From the NCBI GenBank assembly GCA_903865935.1, contig CAIPLT010000015.1, positions 62,001 through 126,000 on the forward strand: 64,000 nucleotides of DNA, in the 5' to 3' direction. The notes under the pieces are model-generated. The model saw only the letters and a program-made list of their open reading frames with translations. It was not told the DNA's origin and did not search any database. This stretch comes from Caldifarciminota bacterium. GTDB lineage: Bacteria > Hydrothermota > Tepidihabitantia > Tepidihabitantales > CAIPLT01. The number at the start of each line of letters is the position of its first letter. Positions within the stretch are counted from its first letter, which is position 1. The position numbers and the translations under genes are program-made. This document shows, piece after piece, positions 46,696 to 56,271 of the stretch.

Positions 46696-47145
46696 ATGGT
46701 CAGTATTGTGATGGGCAGTAAATCGGATATGTTAGTAATGACCGAAACCAGTAAAACATTAAAAGAGCTTAAAATACCATTTGAAATAAAAGTAATGTCT
46801 GCGCATCGCAATCCGGAAGCGGTTCGCAAATTTGCCCAATCAGCTGAAAAGAGAAAGGTTCAAGTTATCATTGCCGGCGCCGGTGGCGCCGCCGCATTAC
46901 CTGGTATTATCGCTGCCTATACTATAATTCCTGTTATCGGCGTGCCGATTAAATCAGAATTAGATGGCTTGGACTCGTTGCTTTCAATTGCCCAAATGCC
47001 AAAAGGAGTGCCTGTCGCAACAATGGCAATTGGTGTTGCTGGCGCGGTTAATGCGGCAATACTGACCGCCGAAATCTTATCTATTAAAAATAAAATAATT
47101 AAAAAGAGCCTGGTAAAATATAAAAATACCCTTAATGCTAAATAA
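46696..47145 (+). CDS. purE: N5-carboxyaminoimidazole ribonucleotide mutase
   Basis: 149 residues. Class I PurE moves the carboxyl group within N5-CAIR to give CAIR in purine synthesis. GSKSDMLVM, SAHRNPE and AGAGGAAALPGIIAAYT are diagnostic. No purK is seen here. It shares the operon with purC, which uses its product. Confidence 0.96.
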   Translation: MVSIVMGSKSDMLVMTETSKTLKELKIPFEIKVMSAHRNPEAVRKFAQSAEKRKVQVIIAGAGGAAALPGIIAAYTIIPVIGVPIKSELDGLDSLLSIAQMPKGVPVATMAIGVAGAVNAAILTAEILSIKNKIIKKSLVKYKNTLNAK

Positions 47146-47221
47146 AAGAAACATATGTATAATTCTAATCATATTATTCGTTCAGGCGGGAACCGTAATC
47201 GGGGTGTAAATTGGAGGAATT

Positions 47222-47806
47222 ATGAAATTGCCTGACCCGAAGCATCAAGGTAAAACGAGTGTTGAACAAACAATTTTTCAGCGGCGTTCAATCCGAAACT
47301 ATACTGATGACCAATTATCATTAGATGATGTATCTCAAATACTATGGGCGGCACAGGGTAAAACAAGTGACTGGGGCGGAAGAACTGTACCATCAGCTGG
47401 AGCAACTTATCCATTAGAAATTTACTTAGTCGTCGGAAATGTTAAAGATTTAGCACCTGGCGTATATCATTATCATTGGGATAAAAATGAACTGGAAAAA
47501 CTTAGCGACAAAGATATTCGTCGTGACCTCGCTTCCGCAGCCTGGCGACAGCTGTTTATTGCTCAAGCACCAATTAGTATCATAATTGCTGCAGATTATA
47601 ATCGTACCACAAAACAGTATGGTAGACTTGGCGTGCGATATGTTGACACTGAAGTCGGACACTGCGGACAAAACATTTATCTCCAATGCGAAGCTTTGGG
47701 ACTCGGAACGGTCGCCATCGGAGCTTTTTCGGAAGACCATCTCAGTCAGATTTTTAAGATTAAAGAAGAGCCAATCTACATTATGCCGATTGGTAAAAAG
47801 AAGTGA
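47222..47806 (+). CDS. nitroreductase family / SagB-type oxidoreductase
   Basis: 194 residues. FMN-binding nitroreductase fold: RRSIRNYTDDQLSLDDVSQILWAAQG, TVPSAGATYPLEIYLV (flavin-contact Ser/Ala region) and GHCGQNIYLQCEALGLGTVAIGAF. The SagB-like variant acts in peptide modification, but no cyclodehydratase gene is present, so a general flavin reductase is more likely. GGAGG precedes the ATG. Its stop overlaps the purC GTG start (GTGA). Confidence 0.88.
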   Translation: MKLPDPKHQGKTSVEQTIFQRRSIRNYTDDQLSLDDVSQILWAAQGKTSDWGGRTVPSAGATYPLEIYLVVGNVKDLAPGVYHYHWDKNELEKLSDKDIRRDLASAAWRQLFIAQAPISIIIAADYNRTTKQYGRLGVRYVDTEVGHCGQNIYLQCEALGLGTVAIGAFSEDHLSQIFKIKEEPIYIMPIGKKK

Positions 47807-48693
47807 CCTTAACGACAACTAATATACCAGAACTGAAGCTGTTTAAAAAAGGCAAGGTTCGTGATATTTTTGAATTGGAAGACATATTACTAATTGTTGC
47901 AACCGACCGGCTATCTGCTTTTGATGTTGTTCTGAATGACGGCATTCCCAGCAAGGGTAGAGTTTTAACTGAACTATCATCATTCTGGTTTAATTTCACT
48001 TCTGATATCATAAAAAACCATATGATTACTACTGCTGTATCTCAATTTCCTGCCCAACTAAGAAAATATCAGAATATATTAGCAGACCGTTCAATGTTGG
48101 TCAAAAAGACTATCTTATTACCAATCGAGTGCGTTGTACGTGGATATATTTCTGGTTCGGGTTGGAAAGAATATATAAAAAGCGGTTCGGTTTGCGGAAT
48201 TAAATTGCCTAAAAACTTAAAAGAGTCCGAGAAATTACCAGAACCGATATTTACACCATCAACCAAGGTTGAAACCGGTCATGATGAAAATATCGCAGAA
48301 GAAAAAATGGTGTCAGTTGTCGGGACTGACACAACTAAAATTATCAAACAAGCGTGTCTTGACATCTATAAAAAATCATCAAAATATGCGGAGTCGAAAG
48401 GTATAATCATTGCTGATACCAAAATGGAGTTTGGTTTGTTTAATGATGAAATTATAATAATTGACGAACTTTTAACACCCGATTCTTCCCGTTTTTGGGA
48501 TATTTCAGAATATAAACCAGGAACAATACCGCCGAGTTTTGATAAACAATTTGTTAGAGATTATTTAGAAAGTATTCATTGGGATAAAAAACCGCCCCCC
48601 CCAAAATTGCCTAAATCGGTCATCAAAAAAACCAGCGAAAAATACCGGCTTGCTTATGAAAAGATCTTAGCAAGAAAACTCTTGACAATTTAG
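47803..48693 (+). CDS. purC: phosphoribosylaminoimidazole-succinocarboxamide synthase
   Basis: 296 residues, the longer SAICAR synthase type. KGKVRDIFEL at the N-terminus, ATDRLSAFDVVL, ECVVRGYISGSGWKEY, TPSTKVETGHDENI and DELLTPDSSRFW are all family motifs. GTG start overlapping the previous stop. Last gene of the operon; a terminator follows. Confidence 0.96.
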   Translation: MTLTTTNIPELKLFKKGKVRDIFELEDILLIVATDRLSAFDVVLNDGIPSKGRVLTELSSFWFNFTSDIIKNHMITTAVSQFPAQLRKYQNILADRSMLVKKTILLPIECVVRGYISGSGWKEYIKSGSVCGIKLPKNLKESEKLPEPIFTPSTKVETGHDENIAEEKMVSVVGTDTTKIIKQACLDIYKKSSKYAESKGIIIADTKMEFGLFNDEIIIIDELLTPDSSRFWDISEYKPGTIPPSFDKQFVRDYLESIHWDKKPPPPKLPKSVIKKTSEKYRLAYEKILARKLLTI

Positions 48694-48725
48694 AAATTAA
48701 GCTCACAATATAGGCAAATAAGTGC

Positions 48726-48750
48726 ATCCCGAAAGGGATTTTTTGTTTTT
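48726..48750 (+). terminator. terminator of the cysS-purC operon
   Basis: ATCCC GAAA GGGAT with a GNRA tetraloop, followed by a T-rich run. Confidence 0.85.
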
Positions 48751-48817
48751 GGACGATTTATAATTGTATGTTTTCTTTGGCGGGTTAAAGGAAAATTAAA
48801 TAAACCCGACAGAGGAG

Positions 48818-49336
48818 GTGTTTATGTCAAAAAATCATAAAGTTGTATTCCTCGCAATCATTATCGCGACAATACTACCACAAATAAGCAGCGGACTAAT
48901 CATCGAGTTATCCATGCCCAACTTAGTAAAAACATCAGACCTTATCGTTCGCGGTAGCGTCGTAAAAACCGAATCGCGTTGGGGCAGTTTATCTTGGGAC
49001 CCAAACAGCAGGATTATTTTAACAAGGACAACGCTTCAAATTAGTGAATTCTATAATGGTGTATCGGATAAAAGCGAAATTATAATTGAAACTGAAGGCG
49101 GTGAGATTGGCGAAGTTGGACTTTTGGTTGAAGATATGCCCCAATTCGAGCCAAACGAAGAGGTTATTGTCTTTCTGGGTACGCAGGACTCCAAAGGCAT
49201 CAGAAGAGTAGTAAACTTATATAATGGGAAATATACCTTATCTGAAGGAAAAATCTTAGAGAGAAATGAACCGATAACCCAGTTTGTTAATAAGATAAAA
49301 CAAACCGTCAAACAGACACGCGGGGGGTTGAGATGA
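48818..49336 (+). CDS. exported protein of unknown function
   Basis: 172 residues: signal peptide of about 28 residues, then a small beta-rich domain (LSMPNLVKTSDLIVRGSVVKTESRWGS; EIIIETEGGEIGEVGLLVEDMPQFEPNEEVIVFL; NGKYTLSEGKIL). The pattern 'LV..SD.IV.G.V' followed by 'E.GG' recurs in small exported proteins that sit beside matrixin-like proteases in various genomes, but I do not recognise a named family. GAGGAGG precedes the ATG. Its stop overlaps the start of the protease gene (ATGA), so the two are coupled and may work together. Confidence 0.75.
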   Translation: MFMSKNHKVVFLAIIIATILPQISSGLIIELSMPNLVKTSDLIVRGSVVKTESRWGSLSWDPNSRIILTRTTLQISEFYNGVSDKSEIIIETEGGEIGEVGLLVEDMPQFEPNEEVIVFLGTQDSKGIRRVVNLYNGKYTLSEGKILERNEPITQFVNKIKQTVKQTRGGLR

Positions 49337-52300
49337 AACGGTTAATTGTGGTTTCGATAGTTATTTCGCTCTTGGCAGTATCTAATTTATTCTCTTATCT
49401 TGTAACAAAGAAAAGTGGCAATGAAATTAAGTGGCGACCCCTGCCGGCATCAATCTCTTATAAAATGAATCAGACGGAACCAAATTCGGCTTGTTCAACT
49501 AAGCTAAAAAATGCTTGCAAAGCATGGGAGGACGAAGGTCGTTCAAATGTTATCTATAACTATGCTGGTGAAACTTCAATAAGTACAGTAGTGAGCGATG
49601 GCACAAATGCAATCGTTTTTCCCCGTGTCAATTCTGATACTACTTGGTTGGCTGGTACTTACTGGTGGTATAATACATCTACCTACGCACTTACCGAATT
49701 TGATATCTCCGTTGCTCAAAAGTTTCATTGGTGCTACACCGATAGTCCACAGGGTGACACTTATGATTTTCAGAGCACATTGACTCACGAGTTTGGTCAC
49801 TCTTTAGGTTCAAATGACATTTATAAGTACTATGATAACGATAAGACGATGTACGGTATTGGATATCAGGCATCCACTAAACAAAGAACTTTAGAACAAG
49901 ACGACAAGGATTTAGTAGCTTATCTTTATCCAACCGATTCGGTTGACAAGGTATGGATTAAGACCGCAACTGATGACTATGGAGTGGTAAAATATCCAGG
50001 TGATGTTTTCTGGCAAAGTCCGGATATATCACTTAAACCTGATCCGCCGGTATTAGCTGAACCGTGTTCGGTTTTTGTAACTGCGCGAAATATGCGACCG
50101 GACAATCAGACCGCCCGGATAATTATTGAAGTTCACGACCCAGATGTAAGTCTTCGGGCAAGGACCAGCGTTCTTTATACAGATTCTCTGATTAATAAGA
50201 CAATTCCTCCAGGAAATAAGGACACTATCGGGCAATATCAATGGTATTATGAAAGTTGGGCAAATTCTAAAAGAGATGGTGAAACAACCTTTGTCTTTGT
50301 CTGGACACCAGATTCCAATACATTTGGTGAAGACCATTACTGTATGGTTGCAACGGTTGAAAGCGGTTCGGATACACTTCGCGATCTGGATGTACCGGAT
50401 GATAACGATATTGCTTGTCATAATTTTAACACGGTTAAAGGCGGGGTTGGCGGGAATGGTCAGATGATGAGTTTTGGCGCGGGTAATCCAACCGGGGTGC
50501 CAGTTTGGCGACATCTACATTTAGAACCACTATATATGCCTTCAGGTTGGATGGCGGAGATGCCACCATTTCCAGATAGTATGTTACTTTCACCGACTGA
50601 CACATTTTGGCCGGTGCCGGTTATTATAACACCACCATTATCCGCCCTGCGTGGTGATTTTGGAATTGTTCAGGTCTGCTGCACGCTGAAATTTGAGTAT
50701 GACCCCAGTTTAATTCTGATGACCGGCGGTATCATCTATAAATTGATTGCTGGCGAACCCGGCGATGTCGGCGTAACGCAAATCAAAGAACCAACCGGAA
50801 CCATAAATGATGGTTCTTCGGTAATACCAAGGGCAGTTGTCAAAAACCTTGGCGCAACTACCGAGACCTTTGCTGCGAATTTCAAAATTGGCGATGTTTA
50901 CAGTGATGACACATCGGGCTTGGCACTGGCACCCGGCGAATCGCTCGAAGTCGCGTTTGACTCCTGGCTTGCGACTATTGGCAGTTATGCTGTCAGTTGT
51001 TCAACCGAATTAAACAACGACTGGAGAATCTATAATGACAAACAATCAACTACCTTAGAAGTCGTACAACTAACACCTGGTTGGACTCAACAAGAATCAA
51101 TGCCAACCGGAGTTTCTGGCAAATACGTGAAAGACGGCGGTTCATTAGTCGCGGTTCCAGTTCCAGAAAAATCATCTGGCGCTCTTTATGCTTTCCGTGG
51201 CAACAAGAAAAAGGAATTCTATAAGTATGATGCTGGCTGGATTGCAAAAGAAACACTGCTCTATGGTGTGAAACCAACTAACCCACTCAAGACTAATAAG
51301 AAACAGATTGCCAAAGGCGCAGCTCTTTGTTATGACGGAGATAATACAATCTATGCGACCAAAGGTAATGGCACCATTGAATTCTGGGCATATACTATTT
51401 CGGACAGCACCTGGCATGCAAAACCATTTGTTACCGTACCAAAATCGCTCAAAGGCGGTACTTCAATTGCATATCTTAATGGTAAAGTTTATCTGTTAGC
51501 CGGCAGTCAGAAAAAGACCGACCCGAATAACTTCTATGTCTATGATGTTCTGACTAACACCTGGACCACTGGCCCATCAATCGCACTCGGACCAAGTCTC
51601 AAACCGTTCAAAGACGGCAGCTGTATTACCGAAATGGGTGGAGTCATCTATGCACTCAAAGGCGGCGACAAAGGCAATTATTTCTATGCTTATGATACGA
51701 CAACCAGCACATGGTCAGCGTCTGATTCAATGCCATTGGGCGACAGTCTGTATGGCAAGTGGAAGAAAAAGTTACTCGTGAAAGATGGCGCGGCAATGAC
51801 GAATGACGGTAGCACAATCTATATGGTCAAAGGTGGCGGCACTAACGTATTCTGGAAGTATACACCTGGTGCACCTGGCGTCTGGACACGAGAAGATTCA
51901 ATTCCTAGACTGCACAAGAAATCGGTCGTGAAGACCGGCGGAGCCCTCGCTTATGTCGATGGCGCAGTTTGGTTGCTCAAAGGCAATAACACACCTGAAT
52001 TCTGGAAATATGTACCATCAGAAAAGTCAAATGTCAAAGGTCAAATGTCAAACGTGATACAGACCATAAATACTCAATCCCAAATCCCAAATCTCCAATC
52101 CCAAATTAATATTATTCCCAATCCATTTACCAAACTAACTACAATTCAATATACCATGCCGGTTTCTGGTAAAATATCAATCAAGCTCTACAATACCAAT
52201 GGAGAACTGATTAAAATCTTAAACGACGGTTATCTAAATGCGGGCAGTTACATAATGAATCTCTCGTCAAAGAATCTTGCCAAAGGTATCTACTTCTTAA

Positions 52301-52350
52301 GATACGAGACTTCCAATAATAAGCACAATATAAAACTGATTGTGCAGTAA
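49333..52350 (+). CDS. exported matrixin-type metalloprotease with kelch module and sorting domain
   Basis: 1005 residues. A signal peptide leads to a metzincin domain (about 25-205) with HEFGHSLGSND (152-162), where Asp takes the third-ligand place, and a Met-turn candidate at M173 (MYGIGY). The middle has Ig/CARDB-like parts (GDVGVTQIKEPTGTINDGSSV). Residues about 580-895 are a kelch-like propeller with LKGNNTPEFWKYVP. A linker from word-type repeat DNA (52021-52112) leads to a type A sorting domain (IIPNPFTKLTTIQY ... GIYFLRYE). The C-terminal 430 residues match those of the next two large proteins. Confidence 0.88.
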   Translation: MKRLIVVSIVISLLAVSNLFSYLVTKKSGNEIKWRPLPASISYKMNQTEPNSACSTKLKNACKAWEDEGRSNVIYNYAGETSISTVVSDGTNAIVFPRVNSDTTWLAGTYWWYNTSTYALTEFDISVAQKFHWCYTDSPQGDTYDFQSTLTHEFGHSLGSNDIYKYYDNDKTMYGIGYQASTKQRTLEQDDKDLVAYLYPTDSVDKVWIKTATDDYGVVKYPGDVFWQSPDISLKPDPPVLAEPCSVFVTARNMRPDNQTARIIIEVHDPDVSLRARTSVLYTDSLINKTIPPGNKDTIGQYQWYYESWANSKRDGETTFVFVWTPDSNTFGEDHYCMVATVESGSDTLRDLDVPDDNDIACHNFNTVKGGVGGNGQMMSFGAGNPTGVPVWRHLHLEPLYMPSGWMAEMPPFPDSMLLSPTDTFWPVPVIITPPLSALRGDFGIVQVCCTLKFEYDPSLILMTGGIIYKLIAGEPGDVGVTQIKEPTGTINDGSSVIPRAVVKNLGATTETFAANFKIGDVYSDDTSGLALAPGESLEVAFDSWLATIGSYAVSCSTELNNDWRIYNDKQSTTLEVVQLTPGWTQQESMPTGVSGKYVKDGGSLVAVPVPEKSSGALYAFRGNKKKEFYKYDAGWIAKETLLYGVKPTNPLKTNKKQIAKGAALCYDGDNTIYATKGNGTIEFWAYTISDSTWHAKPFVTVPKSLKGGTSIAYLNGKVYLLAGSQKKTDPNNFYVYDVLTNTWTTGPSIALGPSLKPFKDGSCITEMGGVIYALKGGDKGNYFYAYDTTTSTWSASDSMPLGDSLYGKWKKKLLVKDGAAMTNDGSTIYMVKGGGTNVFWKYTPGAPGVWTREDSIPRLHKKSVVKTGGALAYVDGAVWLLKGNNTPEFWKYVPSEKSNVKGQMSNVIQTINTQSQIPNLQSQINIIPNPFTKLTTIQYTMPVSGKISIKLYNTNGELIKILNDGYLNAGSYIMNLSSKNLAKGIYFLRYETSNNKHNIKLIVQ

Positions 52351-52366
52351 TCAATAACAAATAATC

Positions 52367-52396
52367 AAGGGGGCGATTCGCCCCCTTCTTATTTTT
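52367..52396 (+). terminator. terminator after the matrixin gene
   Basis: AAGGGGGCG / CGCCCCCTT with a three-base loop, then a T-rich stretch. Confidence 0.9.
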
Positions 52397-52429
52397 CCTG
52401 TGGCCTAGTTTATACTCCAAATAACTTAG

Positions 52430-52625
52430 TAATAGATTGGCTTATACATAGAGAAATAACATCTATAATAGATAACTTAATTGCTTCAATAATATATTCT
52501 GTAATAAATAGAATAATAAATCCGCAAAACAGACGTTTAGATACTCTCATTGATGATTTCGTACCCAATGGAGGGAATGCTACCCTCTGCTCGATAGGTC
52601 TTAGAGATTAGTAGTTCGGGGTTAA
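52430..52625 (-). repeat. intergenic element, copy E of the family, opposite orientation
   Basis: Read on the minus strand, a hairpin GAGGG / CCCTC (52571-52588) in the context GAGGGTAGCATTCCCTCCAT resembles copy C. AT-rich words such as TTATTACAG follow it. To the right, 52740-52800 is a word-type tract of 'attccAtattccaaattc' repeats. No gene is seen from 52351 to 52987. Confidence 0.35.
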
Positions 52626-52870
52626 AGAGTTAGATTATATTTCTGCATCAAAATTATGCAACTTTTAAGTATACGTTTTTTTGTGTCTAATATTTTCTAA
52701 ATTGACTAGATTTTTATGTCTGCATTTAAATTTTACCATTTAATTTTTAATCTAAATTCTTGATTCTTATTCCAGATTCCATATTCCAAATTCTACATTC
52801 CATAATAAAAAATTTTTCTGCGTTCTCTACGGGCTATGCACTAATGATACCTGCGATTTGGAACCAACAC

Positions 52871-52898
52871 TTGACATGCTATATGTCAGACTTATAAT
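52871..52898 (+). promoter_or_regulatory. promoter with overlapping inverted repeat
   Basis: TTGACA (52871-52876), 16-base spacer, TATAAT (52893-52898). TGACAT / ATGTCA (52872-52888) overlaps the -35 box and may be a repressor site. The next bases, TCAATAG, equal those after the promoter at 56202, so the two promoters are related. The leader contains two hairpins, the second (TTTGGTT / AACCAAA) ending right at the Shine-Dalgarno site. Confidence 0.75.
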
Positions 52899-52987
52899 TC
52901 AATAGTTGGACAAATAAAACAATATTTAATGTTATTATTAAATATCTCATTTCATAAAATTTGGTTATCAAACCAAATGGAGGTAAA

Positions 52988-55900
52988 ATGATTCAAACAA
53001 AAAACATATTTATCGTAACCCTGTTAGTTCTTATCGGACTAGTCAGTCTTGTGAACGCACAAGCCGAAACGCTCTGGACAAGACGATGGACCAGCGCATC
53101 AGCAACTGGTTCTGATTACGTATACGGTCTAGATGTTGATGGCAGTGGTAATGTTTATATTGCTGGTTCAAGTAACTATTTGGGGACACCATGTGAGTTA
53201 CTTGTAGTAAAGTATAACGCATCTGGTGACACAGTTTGGACAAGAACACCAGTCAGAACTGGTGACCAGGTGTTACGCGCAGTTGCAGTCGGTAGTACTG
53301 GTAATGTCTATGCAACTGGATATACAATGGAAACTGGCAATGGAAACTACATAACAGTTAAATATCTTCCTGATGGTACGCAAGCATGGGTAAGAGTATA
53401 CGATCATGGAGCCGGTGGTTATGACTTTGCAAGAAAATTAGTGCTTGATGCTCAGGAAAATGTTTATATTACAGGATATGCACAAACGCCAACTCCAAGA
53501 AAAGCTGTGTATGTAACAGTAAAATACGATTCTGCCGGTAATCAATTATGGGCAAAACAAGATAGTTTTGGTGGTGCGAGTGTTTTCTACCCATCTGATT
53601 TAGCACTTGATAATACTGGAAATCCTTTTATCGTATCAAAAACAAAAAATGCAGGTCATGGAACTGACTATGCTGTTGCAAAATATAATCCAACCAACGG
53701 TGACACTTTTTGGGTTAGAACCTATAATGGCGTTGGTGATACTAATGACGAAGCTCGTGCTATTGCATTTGATGCTTCAAACAATGTCTATATCACTGGA
53801 GCGAGTTTGAACACAAATACGGGTGGTATTGATTATAACATTGTAACCATCAAATATGATTCTTTAGGAAATCAACAATGGGTTCAATCATATAATAATC
53901 CTGATACGACCGGACCCGATGGAGGATATTGGATTAAAGTTGATGGCTCTGGTAATATTTATGTATATGGGACCAGTTATGCACCTGGTGGACCTGGTGG
54001 GGACCTTATCCTTATTAAATATAACTCTTCGGGCAGTGAAGTTGGAAGAGCAAGGTACAATGGTCCGGGTGGATATGATTTACCGCTTGATAAAGACGGA
54101 CAAAGGGGAATGGTGCTTGATGCAATGGGTAATGTTTATATAGCCGGATATACACGACAAGTCGGCTCAACGAGAACTGATTTTATAACGATAAAATTTA
54201 ATCCGTCTTGTGAGACTTTATGGACTGCGAGATATAATTATTGCGACAGCACTGAGCAAGCGTATGCAATTGATATTGACAATACAGGAAATGTCTATGT
54301 TACTGGTCGTAGTATTGGATTAGGAACTTACTATGATTGTGCAACAATCAAATACCGCCAGCTCGGCGGTCCGACTGGTTATACGATTACTGCAACTGCA
54401 ATTGACGGTGGCACAATCACACCGTCCGGTGCGGTGATTGTATATGAAGGCACTGACACGACCTTTGCAATTGTACCTGATATCGGTCATCATCTTGACA
54501 GTTTAATCATAGATGGTGCAAATCATGGTGCTGACTCGACATCATACCGGTTTATTAATGTTTTAACCGACCATAATATCACTGCTTATTTTTCAATCAA
54601 TACCTATATCATCACTGCAACTGCAACAACCGGTGGGACAATCATGCCGTCCGGCGCAATTACAATCAATTATGGTGATGACACTACTTTCACAATTACC
54701 GCAAATCCGACTTATGTGCTTGACAGCGTTTTGGTAGACGACGTCAGCGTTGGTGCAGTGACCACCTATCCATTCACAGATGTGCAGGATAACCACACAA
54801 TTCATGCGATGTTTACCATGACTGCGACACCGGGCTGGACACAGAAAGAATCTCTGCCAACTCAAGTTGCTGGTAAATATACTAAAGACGGCGGCGCACT
54901 GGTTAGGGTGACTGGCACTAAAGATGCCGATATCTTGTACGCATTCCGCGGTAAGTCAAGGGAATTTTATAGCTATAATGCTGGCGTCTGGACCTGGCTA
55001 CAGAATGACAGTATCCCTAATGGCTTGAAACCAACTGACCCGACCAAGATTAACAAGAAGGTCGTGGCAAAAGGTGCCTCAATGTGCTTTAACAAAAATC
55101 ACACCATCTATGCGACCAAAGGTAACGGCACCAGAGAGTTCTGGGCATATGATTTAGCAGCAGATAGCAACAAATGGGTAGCAAAAGCATTCGTGCCAGT
55201 ACCCAAAGGACTCAAAGGCGGTACGTCAATCATCTGGTTCAATGACAAGGTATACCTGTTAGCCGGCAACCAGAAGAAGACCGACCTGAACAACTTCTTT
55301 GTCTATGACCCGGCTGGTGATACCGCACTTGGCACACCATGGACTCCACTTGCTTCACTTGTTCTTGGACCCAAGACCAAGGTCTGGAAAGACGGTGCAT
55401 GCATCACTGAAGTCAATGGTGTAATCTATGCGATGAAATCCAATGACAAACCAAATTATTTCTTCTCCTATGATACCGGTTTAAAGACCTGGACCGAACT
55501 GACTGCGGACACGATACCACCATTTGATTCATTGTTGACCAATAGCGTTGGCAAGCTCAAGAAAGTGTACGTAAAAGATGGCGCTTCAATGGCGACTGAT
55601 GGCAGTGTCATCTATGCGACCAAGGGCGGCGGTTACAACTTCGTCTGGAAATATGCACCGGGCTTAGGCTGGACTCGGTCAGATTCAACGCCAAGACTGC
55701 ACAAGAAATCAGTTATCAAAACCGGTGGCGCAATGACTTATGCCAATGGTGCAGTCTGGTTACTCAAAGGTAATAACTCGCCGGAATTCTGGAAATACGT
55801 GCCGACCGAAAAGTCAAATTTCAAAACTCAAATGTCAAAAGTGATACAGACTGTAAATACCCAATCACCTATTATAAATCTCCAATCACAAATCAGTATT

Positions 55901-56137
55901 TCACCCAATCCAATGACCAAACTGACAACAATTCAATATACCGTACCAATTTCTGGCAAAGTCACAATCAAACTCTATAATGCTGATGGAAGACTAATTG
56001 ATATATTGAGCGATGAATATCTTAATACGGGTACTTATATAATGAATCTTACGACAAATAATCTTGCCAAAGGCATCTACTTCTTAAAATACGAAGCGGA
56101 GAATAATCGGGCTGAACATAAACTGATTATTCAATAA
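52988..56137 (+). CDS. exported SBBP propeller, repeat-domain and kelch protein with sorting domain
   Basis: 1049 residues from the ATG at 52988, which has GGAGG upstream and starts the signal peptide (MIQTKNIFIVTLLVLIGLVSLVNAQ); an in-frame ATG at 52961 lies inside the leader hairpin. Residues about 22-460 are SBBP blades (NVYIAGSS ... VKYNASGDTVW). Two beta repeats of about 75 residues come next (YTITATAIDGGTITPSGAV; YIITATATTGGTIMPSGAI), of the bacterial repeat type that starts 'ITATA..GG.I.PSG'. A kelch-like module (about 615-935), a linker and a type A sorting domain follow. A modular surface protein. Confidence 0.88.
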   Translation: MIQTKNIFIVTLLVLIGLVSLVNAQAETLWTRRWTSASATGSDYVYGLDVDGSGNVYIAGSSNYLGTPCELLVVKYNASGDTVWTRTPVRTGDQVLRAVAVGSTGNVYATGYTMETGNGNYITVKYLPDGTQAWVRVYDHGAGGYDFARKLVLDAQENVYITGYAQTPTPRKAVYVTVKYDSAGNQLWAKQDSFGGASVFYPSDLALDNTGNPFIVSKTKNAGHGTDYAVAKYNPTNGDTFWVRTYNGVGDTNDEARAIAFDASNNVYITGASLNTNTGGIDYNIVTIKYDSLGNQQWVQSYNNPDTTGPDGGYWIKVDGSGNIYVYGTSYAPGGPGGDLILIKYNSSGSEVGRARYNGPGGYDLPLDKDGQRGMVLDAMGNVYIAGYTRQVGSTRTDFITIKFNPSCETLWTARYNYCDSTEQAYAIDIDNTGNVYVTGRSIGLGTYYDCATIKYRQLGGPTGYTITATAIDGGTITPSGAVIVYEGTDTTFAIVPDIGHHLDSLIIDGANHGADSTSYRFINVLTDHNITAYFSINTYIITATATTGGTIMPSGAITINYGDDTTFTITANPTYVLDSVLVDDVSVGAVTTYPFTDVQDNHTIHAMFTMTATPGWTQKESLPTQVAGKYTKDGGALVRVTGTKDADILYAFRGKSREFYSYNAGVWTWLQNDSIPNGLKPTDPTKINKKVVAKGASMCFNKNHTIYATKGNGTREFWAYDLAADSNKWVAKAFVPVPKGLKGGTSIIWFNDKVYLLAGNQKKTDLNNFFVYDPAGDTALGTPWTPLASLVLGPKTKVWKDGACITEVNGVIYAMKSNDKPNYFFSYDTGLKTWTELTADTIPPFDSLLTNSVGKLKKVYVKDGASMATDGSVIYATKGGGYNFVWKYAPGLGWTRSDSTPRLHKKSVIKTGGAMTYANGAVWLLKGNNSPEFWKYVPTEKSNFKTQMSKVIQTVNTQSPIINLQSQISISPNPMTKLTTIQYTVPISGKVTIKLYNADGRLIDILSDEYLNTGTYIMNLTTNNLAKGIYFLKYEAENNRAEHKLIIQ

Positions 56138-56154
56138 TAATATAATATTAAGAC

Positions 56155-56181
56155 AGGGCGGGCATGCCCCGCCCTTTTTAT
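56155..56181 (+). terminator. terminator
   Basis: AGGGCGGG / CCCGCCCT hairpin followed by a T run, 18 bases after the stop. Confidence 0.9.
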
Positions 56182-56201
56182 TTTAATCAAATAATCAATG
56201 C

Positions 56202-56229
56202 TTGACAATCCATAAACAGGGTTTATAAT
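56202..56229 (+). promoter_or_regulatory. promoter of the beta-helix/kelch gene
   Basis: TTGACA (56202-56207), 16-base spacer, TATAAT (56224-56229), with the same TCAATAG after the -10 as the promoter at 52871. Confidence 0.8.
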
Positions 56230-56271
56230 TCAATAGATGTAATTGGAAAATATGAACAATTTGGAGGAATA

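Noticed and set aside
47154-47233. 26-codon frame overlapping the nitroreductase start
   Set aside because: It crosses the Shine-Dalgarno site of a solid gene and has no signal of its own.
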